A stretch of DNA of 64,000 nucleotides from Tropicimonas sp033101155 (GCF_033101155.1 NZ_JAWMPX010000016.1:1-64000); one strand, 5' to 3'. Positions 8,432 through 17,437 are shown, counted from the first letter of the stretch. Program-made: numbers and translations. The notes: a model not told the origin generated them from the sequence alone.

Positions 8432-10036
8432 TCAGTGGCCCCGCATCGTCGCCTCGACCCGATCCCACCGGCCAGCGGCCATGTCCTCGGGACGGATCCA
8501 GAATTTCAGCGACCCCATGTCGCCAAAGCCCAATTCCATCAGGTTGTCATGGCTGAGCTGCAGCAGCATGTAGCGGTCCGCCATTTCGGCGTTCTCCTCC
8601 TGGATATCCCCCCCCGCGCCAAAGGCCTGATGCCACCCATGCGCGTGCGGCAGCCGGTATTCCCGCGCGATGATGGTCCGGACCTCTTCGGGCAATGTTC
8701 CAAAGGTCTCTGGCGGTGCCGAGGCAAGCGCCCGCAGCGTGTCGCTCGCGACGGCCTCAAGGCTGTGGTAGCGCCGCCCGCCCTGATCGTAGAATATGCC
8801 GAAGCGGCTTTGGACATTGGCGAAGAAGTCGAAGCGGGTCTCGGCGAAATACGCCTCCAGCCGCGCGATATCCTCCGGTCCCAAAGCCGCCCAACGGTCC
8901 CAACGCCCTGCCCAGCCGGAAATCTCCGCCTCAAAGTCCCTGAACTCCCCTCCCCCGTCGCGTGCCATGCGCAGATCCTGCTCGGCAATCGCGCATTGCT
9001 CTTTCAGTTTCGCGACCCGCTCCCGGTTCCCTCCACGCTGGATCGAGTCCAGGTCGCTTTTCAGACGCGACAATCGGGAGGTCGCGCGCTTCTCGGCGCG
9101 GGCCATCTCCTCGGGCGTCAACCGCAGCGAGCTTGCGAAACGCTGTGCGCTGTCCCAGAGCCACGGGCCTTCGCCATTGGGCAGATGCGCGGCAAAGGCC
9201 TTTGTTGAGAGGAAGTACCCCGCAGGTTCTCCGGCGATCCGGAAGATCTCGGCACGATCCGGCTCGCCCCTGTCATTGGCAGCAAGGCGGTGGAAGCTTA
9301 CCGGCCAGCGTGGAAAGGCTCGAAGATCCTGTCGGTCCGGAAAAGCCCGTGCCTGCAACACCCCGCCGCTGCCCTGGTCCAACCGGTCCAGATCGTCCGG
9401 CGGCAGGGACATGCCCGGCGCAGTCACATGCACGACGCAAGGCGCGCTCATTCCATCGATCAGACGGAGGAAAAAGACCAACTGCCCGACCTTCGGAAGC
9501 CTCGCTTCCGGGATCTCCCGGGAAAGCTCCGGAAGATCCAGCGTCGCCAGGTGATGCATCGCCCGTCCCGAGGCATCGCGCGGCCAGGGACGGTTACCGA
9601 GAGTCGGCAAGCCTCCAAGCCAACTCGATCCGCGCCCGAAGGCCGCCCCGTCACCGCGATAGTCACGCAGAACGAGAACCGGCGGCAAGGGCTTGACCGG
9701 CTCCGGGAACATCGCGTCGATCTCGTCGAGCGACATCGCGGAAATCGCCTCGGCTTGTTTGCGGATCTGCTCTGGCATCCCCGCATCCGGATCCTGCGAC
9801 CGTTCCTGCTCCGTCGTGTTTTGCGCGAACTCGTCGAAGACGGAGGCATAGCTCCGCTCCTCCAGCGTCGCTGGCTCCGCCACGGGTTTGCCCGGCTCGC
9901 TCATGGCCTCCGACAACCTGTCCGACAGGGCCTGTCGTTCCGTTTCGCTCATGCGATCCGTTTCGGCCAGCTTGTCGAAAGCGCTGCGTCGTTCCTCGCG
10001 CTTTCGAAATATCCCGCTCAATAATCTCAACACCAT
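8432..10036 (-). CDS. DUF1963 (YwqG-like) domain protein
   Basis: This 534-residue protein has a polar, helical N-terminal third (SETERQALSDRLSEAMSEPG; EIDAMFPEPVKPLPP) and a large DUF1963 domain. Typical DUF1963 features are SWLGGLPTLGNRPWPRD, LPKVGQLVFFLRLID and the distal QSRFGIFYDQGGRRYHS and LLLQLSHDNLMELGFGDMG stretches. No signal peptide is seen. Function is unknown. The start at 10036 (MVLRLLSGIFRKREERR) is chosen because the 25 residues before it read as intergenic sequence. It is convergent with rpsO. Confidence 0.85.
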   Translation of the reverse strand: MVLRLLSGIFRKREERRSAFDKLAETDRMSETERQALSDRLSEAMSEPGKPVAEPATLEERSYASVFDEFAQNTTEQERSQDPDAGMPEQIRKQAEAISAMSLDEIDAMFPEPVKPLPPVLVLRDYRGDGAAFGRGSSWLGGLPTLGNRPWPRDASGRAMHHLATLDLPELSREIPEARLPKVGQLVFFLRLIDGMSAPCVVHVTAPGMSLPPDDLDRLDQGSGGVLQARAFPDRQDLRAFPRWPVSFHRLAANDRGEPDRAEIFRIAGEPAGYFLSTKAFAAHLPNGEGPWLWDSAQRFASSLRLTPEEMARAEKRATSRLSRLKSDLDSIQRGGNRERVAKLKEQCAIAEQDLRMARDGGGEFRDFEAEISGWAGRWDRWAALGPEDIARLEAYFAETRFDFFANVQSRFGIFYDQGGRRYHSLEAVASDTLRALASAPPETFGTLPEEVRTIIAREYRLPHAHGWHQAFGAGGDIQEENAEMADRYMLLQLSHDNLMELGFGDMGSLKFWIRPEDMAAGRWDRVEATMRGH

Positions 10037-10121
10037 GACACACTCTACCCCTTCCGGCCCGGAGCTCTGACCGGTTCCTTCAAGGATTGGCACGCAATGC
10101 CAAGCATTCAAACTGTTTTCT

Positions 10122-10436
10122 TCAGGACGCTGCCTTCATCAGGACCAGTCCGGACAGGATCAGCCCCGCCGCGGCCAGCCGCATCGGCGTCACCGCCTCA
10201 CCAAGCAAAACCACCCCCAGGAAGAAGGCGCCAAGCGCGCCGATCCCGGTCCAGACCATGTAGGCGGTGCCGAGCGGAAGGCTCTTCATCGCCAATGCCA
10301 GCAGCCAGACCGAGGCGATCATGGTCACCACCATAACCGCCGTTGGCCCAAGCCGGGTGAAGCCATCGGACTGTTTCATGCAGAAGGCCCAGATGATCTC
10401 CATCAACCCGGCCAGAAAAAGAAGGATCCAGGGCAT
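10122..10436 (-). CDS. SMR-family guanidinium exporter (SugE/Gdx type)
   Basis: This 104-residue, four-helix inner-membrane antiporter belongs to the small multidrug resistance family. MPWILLFLAGLMEIIWAFCMK carries the conserved membrane Glu13, followed by MKSLPLGTAYMVWTGIG and a C-terminal ILSGLVLMK helix. The KS-LP-LGTAYMVWTGIGA pattern is typical of the SugE/Gdx branch, shown elsewhere to export guanidinium in exchange for protons. The guanidine-II riboswitch directly upstream strongly supports guanidinium rather than quaternary ammonium compounds as the natural substrate. Confidence 0.93.
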   Translation of the reverse strand: MPWILLFLAGLMEIIWAFCMKQSDGFTRLGPTAVMVVTMIASVWLLALAMKSLPLGTAYMVWTGIGALGAFFLGVVLLGEAVTPMRLAAAGLILSGLVLMKAAS

Positions 10437-10452
10437 GGAACGCTCCCCTCTA

Positions 10453-10496
10453 CGGGCCGTCCCGATTGCTGCCCGTTGCGGGGGAGGCCGTCCTCC
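10453..10496 (-). promoter_or_regulatory. Guanidine-II riboswitch (mini-ykkC)
   Basis: Read on the minus strand, two small hairpins carry identical ACGG loops: GGAGG-ACGG-CCTCC (10496-10483) and CGGG-ACGG-CCCG (10464-10453), separated by 18 nt. They are followed by GAGGGGAGCG and the SMR gene ATG. Paired ACGR-loop hairpins just before the ribosome binding site define the mini-ykkC class, known to bind guanidinium and turn on translation. The downstream gene is the expected partner. Confidence 0.9.
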
Positions 10497-10594
10497 ATCG
10501 CGCCATCGCGATCACCGCAGAACCTAGCCATTCCAAAGCTCCCGGGCAAGTCCAGCCCCTTTCCAAGTCAACGCCTTTCGCCCATATCAGAGAC

Positions 10595-11467
10595 ATGACA
10601 CGCTGCCTGCTGACCCTCGGCCACGGCTATTCCGCCCGCGCCCTCGCCCACCGCCTTGCCCCTGAGGGCTGGCGCCTTCTCGGTACGACCCGCACGGCCT
10701 CCGAAGCGGGCGAAAGCCGCGCCGATCCGACCGAGATCCACCTCTGGCCCGGCAGCCCGCTCGAACCGCTGCTCGAGCAGGCCACGCACCTGCTCCTCTC
10801 CGCCGGACCGGGCGCCGAGGGCGACCCCTTCCTGCCCCATGTCGCCGACGCGCTGCGCAAGCACCCGCCTCACTGGGTCGGCTATCTCTCCACCGTCGGC
10901 GTCTATGGCGACCATCAGGGCGGCTGGGTCGACGAGGAGACGCCCCTGACCCCATCGACGAAGCGCGGCCAGCTCAGGGTCGAGGCGGAAGCCGGCTGGC
11001 AGGCGCTGGCCGAAGAGGCCGGGCTGCCGCTCCACATCTTCCGTCTCGCCGGGATTTATGGCCCCGGTCGCGGCCCCTTCGCCAAACTCCGCGCCGGCAC
11101 CGCACGGCGGATCGTCAAGCCGGGCCAGGTCTTCTCGCGCATCCATGTCGAGGATATTGCCAGCGTGCTCCTGGCCTCGATGGAGCGGCCCAATCCCGGC
11201 GCGATCTACAATGTCTGCGACGACCTCCCTGCCCCGCCGCAGGATGTCATCGCCCATGCCGCCGAACTGCTCGGGCTGCCTGTCCCGCCAGCACAGGATT
11301 TCGAGCCCGCAGATATGACCCCCATGGCCCGGAGCTTCTATGCCGAGAGCAAGAAGGTCCGGAACGACCGCATCCGCGATGAGCTCGGCGTCGAACTGCG
11401 CTACCCGAACTACCGGGCCGGGCTGGAAGCTCTTGCGCAGGCGGAGGAAGCGACGACGGGAAGATGA
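10595..11467 (+). CDS. SDR/NAD-dependent epimerase-like protein
   Basis: This 290-residue Rossmann-fold protein belongs to the extended SDR/epimerase group. It starts MTRCLLTLGHGYSARALAHRLA (a variant GxGxxG nucleotide-binding loop, GHGYSA), and has LSTVGVYGDHQGGWVDE in the catalytic region and FRLAGIYGPGRGP later. A typical YxxxK is replaced by a K-RGQLRVEAE region, so dehydrogenase activity is uncertain. The substrate is unknown. Proteins of this type are often annotated as YeeZ-like. It overlaps the downstream secreted protein gene by 4 nt. Confidence 0.85.
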   Translation: MTRCLLTLGHGYSARALAHRLAPEGWRLLGTTRTASEAGESRADPTEIHLWPGSPLEPLLEQATHLLLSAGPGAEGDPFLPHVADALRKHPPHWVGYLSTVGVYGDHQGGWVDEETPLTPSTKRGQLRVEAEAGWQALAEEAGLPLHIFRLAGIYGPGRGPFAKLRAGTARRIVKPGQVFSRIHVEDIASVLLASMERPNPGAIYNVCDDLPAPPQDVIAHAAELLGLPVPPAQDFEPADMTPMARSFYAESKKVRNDRIRDELGVELRYPNYRAGLEALAQAEEATTGR

Positions 11468-12048
11468 CCCAACTCGCCCTTCGCGCATTTGTCAGCACGG
11501 CCCTGTCCCTGCTCTTCGCCCTCATCCTGCCGCTGCTGGCGCAGGCGAAGGAGGCGCCCCATGGCCTTGCCTGGAATCGCACGGGGCTGCCGGCCGTGTT
11601 CCCATTGCAAGTGATGACGCGGGAGGGGCAGGATTACTTCCTGACCTTGCTGGATGCCGAAACCGACCAACCCGCAGTCGGGGCGCATATCGACGGGGGG
11701 CGCTTCTTCAAGCTGCTGGTGCCGCCCGGGACCTATCGGCTTCGCTTCGATGCTTTGCGCGCTGATGCGCCGCCATCGGAAAGCTTCTCCCTGCGCGATC
11801 CCCTGACCTTCGAGATCCGCGGAACGAGGAAGAAGTCGGGACATCTCGTGGATATCTCCGGCATCGGGTTGCTGGAGGCGAGGGCCGCCGAGATCCGGCC
11901 GCAAGTCATTTGCCAGGTGCTGGAACAGGATTTCGAGCCGCGCTTTCCGCTCGTGACCTTCGACGCCGCAGGCATGCCCCTGCCATATCAGCCGCGCGAC
12001 TGGGCCAACTACCCGTCGCTGAACACACGGTCCTATTTCTGCGACTGA
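11464..12048 (+). CDS. Secreted hypothetical protein
   Basis: A 194-residue protein with a clear signal peptide (hydrophobic 9-26, cleavage near AQA-KEAP). The mature part includes VPPGTYRLRFDAL, a carboxypeptidase-regulatory/PEGA-like beta motif, and IRGTRKKSGHLVDISG, and it ends with a lone C-terminal cysteine (SYFCD) that can pair with the Cys of QVICQV. No catalytic motif is seen. Its start codon overlaps the epimerase-like gene stop by 4 nt, so they are co-translated. It converges on dxs with a 12-nt gap. Confidence 0.8.
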   Translation: MTQLALRAFVSTALSLLFALILPLLAQAKEAPHGLAWNRTGLPAVFPLQVMTREGQDYFLTLLDAETDQPAVGAHIDGGRFFKLLVPPGTYRLRFDALRADAPPSESFSLRDPLTFEIRGTRKKSGHLVDISGIGLLEARAAEIRPQVICQVLEQDFEPRFPLVTFDAAGMPLPYQPRDWANYPSLNTRSYFCD

Positions 12049-12060
12049 AGCGGGACGGGC

Positions 12061-13995
12061 TCAGCCCGAAGCGCTGGCTGCCCCGATCCGGGCGACGCCG
12101 AGCGTGTCGAGCACCTTGGCCTCGATCTCTTCGGCATTCATGCCGGCAACAGCATACATGTCCTTCGGGTTGGCCTGGTCGATGAAGATATCCGGCAGCA
12201 CCATGGAGCGGTATTTCAGCCCCGTGTCGAAGATGCCTTCCTCAGCGAGGAGCTGCGCGACATGGCTGCCGAAACCGCCAATAGCACCCTCTTCGATGGT
12301 GATCAGCGCCTCGTGATTGCGAGCCAGGTCGAGAATCAGCTCCCGGTCGAGCGGCTTGGCGAAGCGCGCGTCTGCAACGCTCGGGCTGACCCCGCGCCGC
12401 GCAAGATTCTCGGCCGCTTTCTCGACCTCCTGAAGCCGCGTTCCAAAGGAGAGAAGCGCGACACCGCTGCCCTGCCGGATCATCCGGCCCTTGCCGATCT
12501 CCAGCACCTCGCCGCGCTCGGGCATTTCAACGCCAACCCCTTCCCCGCGCGGGAAACGGAAGGCGATCGGGCCATCGTCATGGGCGACCGCCGTGGCCAC
12601 CATGTGCTTCAGCTCCGCCTCGTCCGCCGCCGCCATGACAACGAAACCGGGCAGGTTGCTGAGGAACCCCACGTCGAAAGCGCCGGCATGGGTCGCACCA
12701 TCGGCGCCGACAAGACCAGCCCGGTCTATGGCAAAGCGCACCGGAAGGCGCTGGATCGCCACGTCATGCACGACCTGATCATAGCCGCGCTGCAGGAAGG
12801 TCGAATAGAGCGCGCAGAAGGGTTTCATCCCGCCAGCCGCCTGTGCGGCGGAAAAGGTCACCGCATGTTGCTCTGCGATGCCGACGTCGAAACACCGCGA
12901 CGGGTAACGCTCAGCAAAGAGGTTAAGGCCGGTTCCGTCCGGCATCGCGGCGGTGATTGCGGTGATCCGGTCATCTTCCGCGGCGTGCTGCATCAGCGCC
13001 TCGGCAAAGACCTTGGTATAGCTCGGCGCGTTGGAGGTCGCTTTCTTCTGCGCCCCGGTCACGACGTCGAACTTGCCAACGCCATGGCCCTTGTCCAGCG
13101 CCTCCTCGGCAGGTGCATAGCCCTTTCCCTTGCGGGTGATCGCGTGGATCAGCACCGGCCCATCGGCGCGGGCCTTCACCGTGCGCAGCACCGAGAGCAG
13201 CATATCCATGTCATGCCCGTCGATGGGGCCGATATATTCGAAACCCAACTCCTCGAAGAGTGTGCCGCCGACGGTGGCATGCTTGACCATGTCCCGCGCC
13301 CGCTTCGCGCCCTCGTAGAAGGGTTCCGGCAGGAAGCTCAGTGCCCCCTTGGCCGCCGCCTTCAGGTCCTGGAAAGGCGCGCCGGCATAGAGACGGGAGA
13401 GATATGAGGAGAGGGCGCCCACAGGCGGCGCGATGGACATCTCGTTGTCGTTCAGGATCACGATCAGGCGCTTGTCGAGATGGCCGGCATTGTTCATCGC
13501 CTCAAAGGCCATGCCGCCGCTCATCGCGCCGTCGCCGATCACCGCGATGGCATCGCCCAGCCCTTCTTCTGTGATCCCGCCGAGATCGCGAGCGGTGGCA
13601 AAACCAAGCGCGGCAGAGATCGAGGTCGAGCTGTGCGCAGCGCCAAACGGATCATAGGGCGATTCGGAGCGCTTGGTGAAACCGGAGAGCCCGTCTTTCT
13701 GGCGCAGCGTGCGAATACGGTCGCGCCGGCCGGTCAGGATCTTGTGCGGATAGCATTGGTGGGAAACATCCCAGACCAGCTTGTCCTTCGGCGTATCGAA
13801 GACGGCATGGATGGCGACGGTCAGCTCGACCACGCCAAGCCCCGCTCCAAGATGCCCGCCGGTCTCGCTGACCGCCGAAATCGTCTCGGAGCGCAGTTCC
13901 TCGGCCAGATCGACCAGCTCGTCATCGCTGAACTGTTTCAGATCGGCCGGGCTCTTCACCCGGTTCAGAAGCGGCGTGGTCGGTCTCGTTCCCAT
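12061..13995 (-). CDS. dxs: 1-deoxy-D-xylulose-5-phosphate synthase
   Basis: This TPP enzyme condenses pyruvate and glyceraldehyde 3-phosphate, the first step of the MEP isoprenoid pathway. The 644-residue protein has VSHQCYPHKILTGRRD, the TPP/Mg motif GDGAMSGGMAFEAMNNAG (around 150-170), GAVGGTLFE-like loops and the transketolase C-terminal domain with DVGIAEQHAVTFSAA. Length is standard. The start at 13995 (MGTRPTTPLL) removes an unsupported 118-residue upstream frame. It lies 52 nt downstream of ispA, the classical xseB-ispA-dxs order, so MEP flux and prenyl diphosphate supply are co-expressed. Confidence 0.97.
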   Translation of the reverse strand: MGTRPTTPLLNRVKSPADLKQFSDDELVDLAEELRSETISAVSETGGHLGAGLGVVELTVAIHAVFDTPKDKLVWDVSHQCYPHKILTGRRDRIRTLRQKDGLSGFTKRSESPYDPFGAAHSSTSISAALGFATARDLGGITEEGLGDAIAVIGDGAMSGGMAFEAMNNAGHLDKRLIVILNDNEMSIAPPVGALSSYLSRLYAGAPFQDLKAAAKGALSFLPEPFYEGAKRARDMVKHATVGGTLFEELGFEYIGPIDGHDMDMLLSVLRTVKARADGPVLIHAITRKGKGYAPAEEALDKGHGVGKFDVVTGAQKKATSNAPSYTKVFAEALMQHAAEDDRITAITAAMPDGTGLNLFAERYPSRCFDVGIAEQHAVTFSAAQAAGGMKPFCALYSTFLQRGYDQVVHDVAIQRLPVRFAIDRAGLVGADGATHAGAFDVGFLSNLPGFVVMAAADEAELKHMVATAVAHDDGPIAFRFPRGEGVGVEMPERGEVLEIGKGRMIRQGSGVALLSFGTRLQEVEKAAENLARRGVSPSVADARFAKPLDRELILDLARNHEALITIEEGAIGGFGSHVAQLLAEEGIFDTGLKYRSMVLPDIFIDQANPKDMYAVAGMNAEEIEAKVLDTLGVARIGAASASG

Positions 13996-14047
13996 GGCTC
14001 GGCCCTCCGTTGGCCGCGGCTCCACCGGCCCTGTCCAGGGCCGGTCG

Positions 14048-14920
14048 TCAATTCTCGCGCGCGACGACGAAACGGGCAGCTTCCCGCAGACGCACGGCGC
14101 GCGCACCATAAGCGGATAACGCCTCTTCCGCCTCCTCCACAAGGGCAAGCGCCCGCGACTTGGCGCCCTCCAGCCCCAGCAGCGAGACAAAAGTCGCCTT
14201 GCCCGCCTCCTCATCCTTTCGCAACGCCTTGCCCGCCTTGTCGGCATCGCCCTCGACATCCAAGATGTCGTCCGCGATCTGGAAGGCAAGTCCGAGCGCG
14301 GTCGCGTAGCGCCGCATCGGCTCCGGATTGGCCTGGCCCAGGATCGCACCGGCCTCGGCGGACCAACGGATCAAGGCACCGGTCTTGTTTTCCTGCAACT
14401 CGGTGATCTGCTCCAGCGTCAGTGGCGTTGACGCGGTCTCGGCAGAAATATCCTGCGCTTGTCCCAGCACCATTCCACGCGCGCCGGCCGCCTTCGCCAA
14501 CGATCCGATCAGGCGTAGCCGAACCGCCGGATCGGGGGCGCAATCCTCATGCGACAGCAACTCGAAGGCCAGCGTCTGCAGGGCATCGCCAGCGAGTATC
14601 GCCGTAGCATCATCCCATTTCCTGTGCACGGTCGGATGGCCGCGCCGCAGATCATCATCATCCATCGCCGGAAGGTCGTCATGCACCAGAGAATAGGCAT
14701 GCACCGCTTCGATCGCCGAGGCCGCCCAAACCGCCTGCCAGGCCGGAACGTCATGTAGCGCTGCGCTTTCCAGCACGAGGAAACCGCGCAGCCCCTTTCC
14801 GCCGCCAACCGCATATCGCATCGCGGCAATCACGGGCTGCTCCGCATACCCTGCCAGTTCGACCGACAGATGCGTCTGCACGCGCTCCGCCGCATCGGTC
14901 AAAGCCTCCTGGAAACTCAT
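14048..14920 (-). CDS. ispA: Polyprenyl (farnesyl) diphosphate synthase
   Basis: It condenses isopentenyl diphosphate with allylic diphosphates, normally giving farnesyl or geranylgeranyl diphosphate. The 290-residue protein has the first aspartate-rich motif DDLPAMDDDDLRRG (81-94) and the second in FQIADDILDVEGD, plus GGKGLRG near residue 40. The start overlaps the xseB stop by 4 nt. Product chain length cannot be fixed from sequence; farnesyl is the usual result for this operon. Confidence 0.95.
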   Translation of the reverse strand: MSFQEALTDAAERVQTHLSVELAGYAEQPVIAAMRYAVGGGKGLRGFLVLESAALHDVPAWQAVWAASAIEAVHAYSLVHDDLPAMDDDDLRRGHPTVHRKWDDATAILAGDALQTLAFELLSHEDCAPDPAVRLRLIGSLAKAAGARGMVLGQAQDISAETASTPLTLEQITELQENKTGALIRWSAEAGAILGQANPEPMRRYATALGLAFQIADDILDVEGDADKAGKALRKDEEAGKATFVSLLGLEGAKSRALALVEEAEEALSAYGARAVRLREAARFVVAREN

Positions 14921-15159
14921 TCCGCGTCGAAAGCCTTGGTGCCCGTCGCGGCACCGCCGGCATCGGTGGTTATCGCCGCCACCTTCTCTTCGGCCGCCTT
15001 GAGCTGCGCCTCGCAACGCGCTTTCAGTGCCGCGCCGCGCTCATAGAGGAGGATCGACTCCTCCAGCGCCACCTGGCCATTCTCCAGCTTCTGAACCACC
15101 TGCTCCAATTCCGCCATTGCGGCTTCGAAGCTCATTTCATCAACCGGTGTCTCGCTCAT
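14917..15159 (-). CDS. xseB: Exodeoxyribonuclease VII small subunit
   Basis: This small subunit of the nuclease that degrades single-stranded DNA to oligonucleotides is 80 residues long. It has the family pattern SFEAAMAELEQVVQKLENGQ (split helix), LEESILLYERGAALKARCEAQLKAAEEKV in pieces, and a coiled-coil character. It is coupled by 4-nt overlaps both to the upstream deacetylase-like gene and to downstream ispA. The large subunit gene xseA is not in the window. Confidence 0.95.
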   Translation of the reverse strand: MSETPVDEMSFEAAMAELEQVVQKLENGQVALEESILLYERGAALKARCEAQLKAAEEKVAAITTDAGGAATGTKAFDAE

Positions 15160-16091
15160 CCGCTCCGCTCCATCAGCACTTTCACATGGGCAGCCGTGGA
15201 GGCCGCCAGCGCCTCCAGATCATAGCCGCCTTCCAAAGTCGAGACGAGCCGCCCGCCCGCATGGCGGTCCGCAAGATCGCAGAGCGCCTCCGTGACCCAG
15301 ACAAAATCCTCAATCCCGAGTTCAAGCTGCGCTAGCGGATCGTCCTTGTGCGCGTCGAATCCGGCGGAGATCAGCACAAGTTCGGGTCGGAACTCCTCCA
15401 GGGCCGGCAAGACCTGCGCCTCCATCACCCTCCGAAACGCTGCGCCATCGGCCCCCGGCGGCAGTGGCGCGTTTAGGATATTGCCATGCGCGCCCGTCTC
15501 CCGCGCCTCGCCCGAGCCGGGATAGAGCGGCATCTGGTGCGTCGAGCAGAAGAGAACCCGCGCCTCGTCCCAGAGCAGGTCCTGCGTCCCATTGCCGTGA
15601 TGCACGTCGAAATCGACGATCGCGACCCGCTCGAGCCCGTGATGATCCAGCGCCCGCTTTGCGGCGATCGAAACATTGCCAAAGAGACAGAAGCCCATCG
15701 GAGCGGTCTTCTCGGCATGGTGCCCGGGCGGGCGGATGGCGCAAAACGCATTGCCAACCTCGCGAGCCATCACTGCATCCAGCGCCGTTACGACGGCGCC
15801 GACCCCGCGCAGCGCTGCCGTCAGCGAGCCCGCCATGACATGCGTGTCCGCGTCCAGAGCGACCGAGCCCTCGGAGGGAATCGCTGCCTCAACCGCCGCG
15901 ACATGCGCCTCCGGATGCGCCCGAAGCAGCTCCGAGCGCTCCGCCATCGGCGCCTCGCGCCGGTCAAGAGCGTCAAACTCCGGAGCTTCCAGCGCCTTCC
16001 AGATCGCACGCAAGCGGTCCGCCCGTTCCGAATGTCCCTCCGGCGTCAGATGCCCGAGACAATCAGGATGCGTGTACAGCGCTGTTGCCAT
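15156..16091 (-). CDS. Histone deacetylase-like amidohydrolase
   Basis: This 311-residue zinc hydrolase belongs to the arginase/deacetylase fold (class II HDAC/acetylpolyamine amidohydrolase group). The active site is complete: RPPGHHAE (tandem His), GFCLFGN, VDFDVHHGNGTQ (zinc Asp and His), SAGFDAHKDDPLA (second zinc Asp) and LEGGYDL. The substrate in bacteria is usually an acetylated small amine or protein lysine; it cannot be told here. The start at 16091 is preceded by GAGGGGCC. It begins the operon that continues with xseB-ispA-dxs through a 4-nt overlap. Confidence 0.93.
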   Translation of the reverse strand: MATALYTHPDCLGHLTPEGHSERADRLRAIWKALEAPEFDALDRREAPMAERSELLRAHPEAHVAAVEAAIPSEGSVALDADTHVMAGSLTAALRGVGAVVTALDAVMAREVGNAFCAIRPPGHHAEKTAPMGFCLFGNVSIAAKRALDHHGLERVAIVDFDVHHGNGTQDLLWDEARVLFCSTHQMPLYPGSGEARETGAHGNILNAPLPPGADGAAFRRVMEAQVLPALEEFRPELVLISAGFDAHKDDPLAQLELGIEDFVWVTEALCDLADRHAGGRLVSTLEGGYDLEALAASTAAHVKVLMERSG

Positions 16092-16174
16092 GAATGGCCC
16101 CTCTTCCCTAATCAAAAATTCTCTCCGCCGGACTCACGATGTTCCGGCAGACCCTCTCCTCAGGCGCAGCGCCA

Positions 16175-16894
16175 TCAATCCGGCGCCAGCATATATCCCG
16201 AGCCGCGCACCGTCTGGAGATAGCGCGGCTGGCGCGAATCCGTCTCGATCTTGCGCCGCAGCCGCGTGATCTGAACGTCCACGGCCCGTTCCTGGGCCGT
16301 GCCGCCATCGCGGCCAAGTTCCTCGACAAGGCGTGCCCGGCTCAACGGCTCGCCCGGATGGGCCGCGAAAATCCGCATGAGCGAAACCTCCGTCGCCGTC
16401 AGCCGAACAGGTTCCTCGCCGCTCCACAGTTCTGCCTTGTCCACGTCATAGCGCACCGGCCCGAGCGTCAGCATCTTCGGCCCGGCATCCACCCGCGCCT
16501 CCGCCGGCACCCGCCGCAGGATCGCGTTGATCCGAAGCAACAGCTCCTTCGGCTCAAAGGGCTTGGCGAGATAGTCATCCGCGCCCGCCTCCAGCCCGGC
16601 AATCCGGTGCTCGGTCTCGCCCTGTGCGGTCAACAGAAGGATCGGTGTTGGCATCTCCGCTCGAAGCGCGCGCGTCAGGCTCATGCCGTCTTCGCCCGGC
16701 ATCATCACGTCGAGCACGATCAGGTCGAATTCCAGCCCCCCGAGCAGGCGCCGCGCATGCGCCGCATCCCGCGCCGCGCTGACAAGGAATCCGTTCCGCA
16801 TCAGGAACTTCTTCAGCAAGCTCCGGATTCGCTCGTCATCATCCACGATCAGCAGATGCGCCTCGACTTCGGCGCCCGCCGGTATTTCACTCAT
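16175..16894 (-). CDS. petR: OmpR-family response regulator (PetR-like)
   Basis: This 239-residue regulator has a receiver domain (acidic triad DDD at 18-20, phospho-acceptor Asp62 in VLDVMMPGEDG, Lys in LAKPFEP) and a C-terminal winged helix (TATEVSLMRIFAAHPGEPLSR, then VDVQITRLRRKIE and VRGSGYML). No histidine kinase is adjacent. It overlaps a MarR-family gene by 4 nt; the same pair is petP-petR in Rhodobacter capsulatus, where PetR is needed for cytochrome bc1 expression. Orthology is inferred from gene order and domain content. Here the pet genes are not next to it. Confidence 0.85.
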   Translation of the reverse strand: MSEIPAGAEVEAHLLIVDDDERIRSLLKKFLMRNGFLVSAARDAAHARRLLGGLEFDLIVLDVMMPGEDGMSLTRALRAEMPTPILLLTAQGETEHRIAGLEAGADDYLAKPFEPKELLLRINAILRRVPAEARVDAGPKMLTLGPVRYDVDKAELWSGEEPVRLTATEVSLMRIFAAHPGEPLSRARLVEELGRDGGTAQERAVDVQITRLRRKIETDSRQPRYLQTVRGSGYMLAPD

Positions 16895-17403
16895 CGGCCA
16901 TTCTCCGTCAGCCGTTGATAGCGCCGCCGCATCTCCGGGTCCATCATCGCTTCGAGCACAGTGCGGAAACCGGCCACGGCACCGGGCCCGGCGGCCCGGA
17001 ACGCATCCCGCACCCGCGCCTGCTGCGCATCCGAAAGCGCCCGCTCCAACAGCTTGCCCTCTTCGGTCAGGTAGAGATTGCGTTCCCGCTTGTCGCGCGT
17101 GCCGACCCGACTCTCCACCAGCCCATCCTCGATCAGCGTCCGAAGCACCCGGTTCAACGACTGCTTCGTCACCCCGAGGATCGCCAGCAGGTTGTTCACC
17201 GTGGTTCCCTCGGAACGATGGATGAAATGGACTGCCCTGTGATGCGCCCGCCCATAGCCGCGCGGCTCCAGAATACGATCAGGATCGGAGGTAAACCCCT
17301 TATAGGCAAAGAACATTGCCTCGATTCCCTTGCGCAGCTGTTCATCCGTCAGAAAGAGCAGCGTCTCGCCGTGTTGCCCGCCGGGCCTGGGACCTTCCGC
17401 CAT
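16891..17403 (-). CDS. petP: MarR-family regulator (PetP-like)
   Basis: This 170-residue winged-helix protein has RGYGRAHHRAVHFIHRSEG, the recognition helix region VNNLLAILGVTKQSLNRVLRTLIEDGLVE, and the wing VGTRDKRERNLYLTEEG. It starts the two-gene transcript with the response regulator (4-nt overlap) and is divergent from ilvE. The intergenic region contains a perfect 6-bp inverted repeat that could be its operator. The PetP name rests on synteny with R. capsulatus petP-petR. Confidence 0.83.
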   Translation of the reverse strand: MAEGPRPGGQHGETLLFLTDEQLRKGIEAMFFAYKGFTSDPDRILEPRGYGRAHHRAVHFIHRSEGTTVNNLLAILGVTKQSLNRVLRTLIEDGLVESRVGTRDKRERNLYLTEEGKLLERALSDAQQARVRDAFRAAGPGAVAGFRTVLEAMMDPEMRRRYQRLTENGR

Positions 17404-17437
17404 ATTCGCCTCTCGTCTCGTCTCTGCATCACGTTTT

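Noticed and set aside
13996..14349. N-terminal extension of Dxs into ispA
   Set aside because: It overlaps the ispA gene out of frame; Dxs proteins begin near the ATG at 13995.
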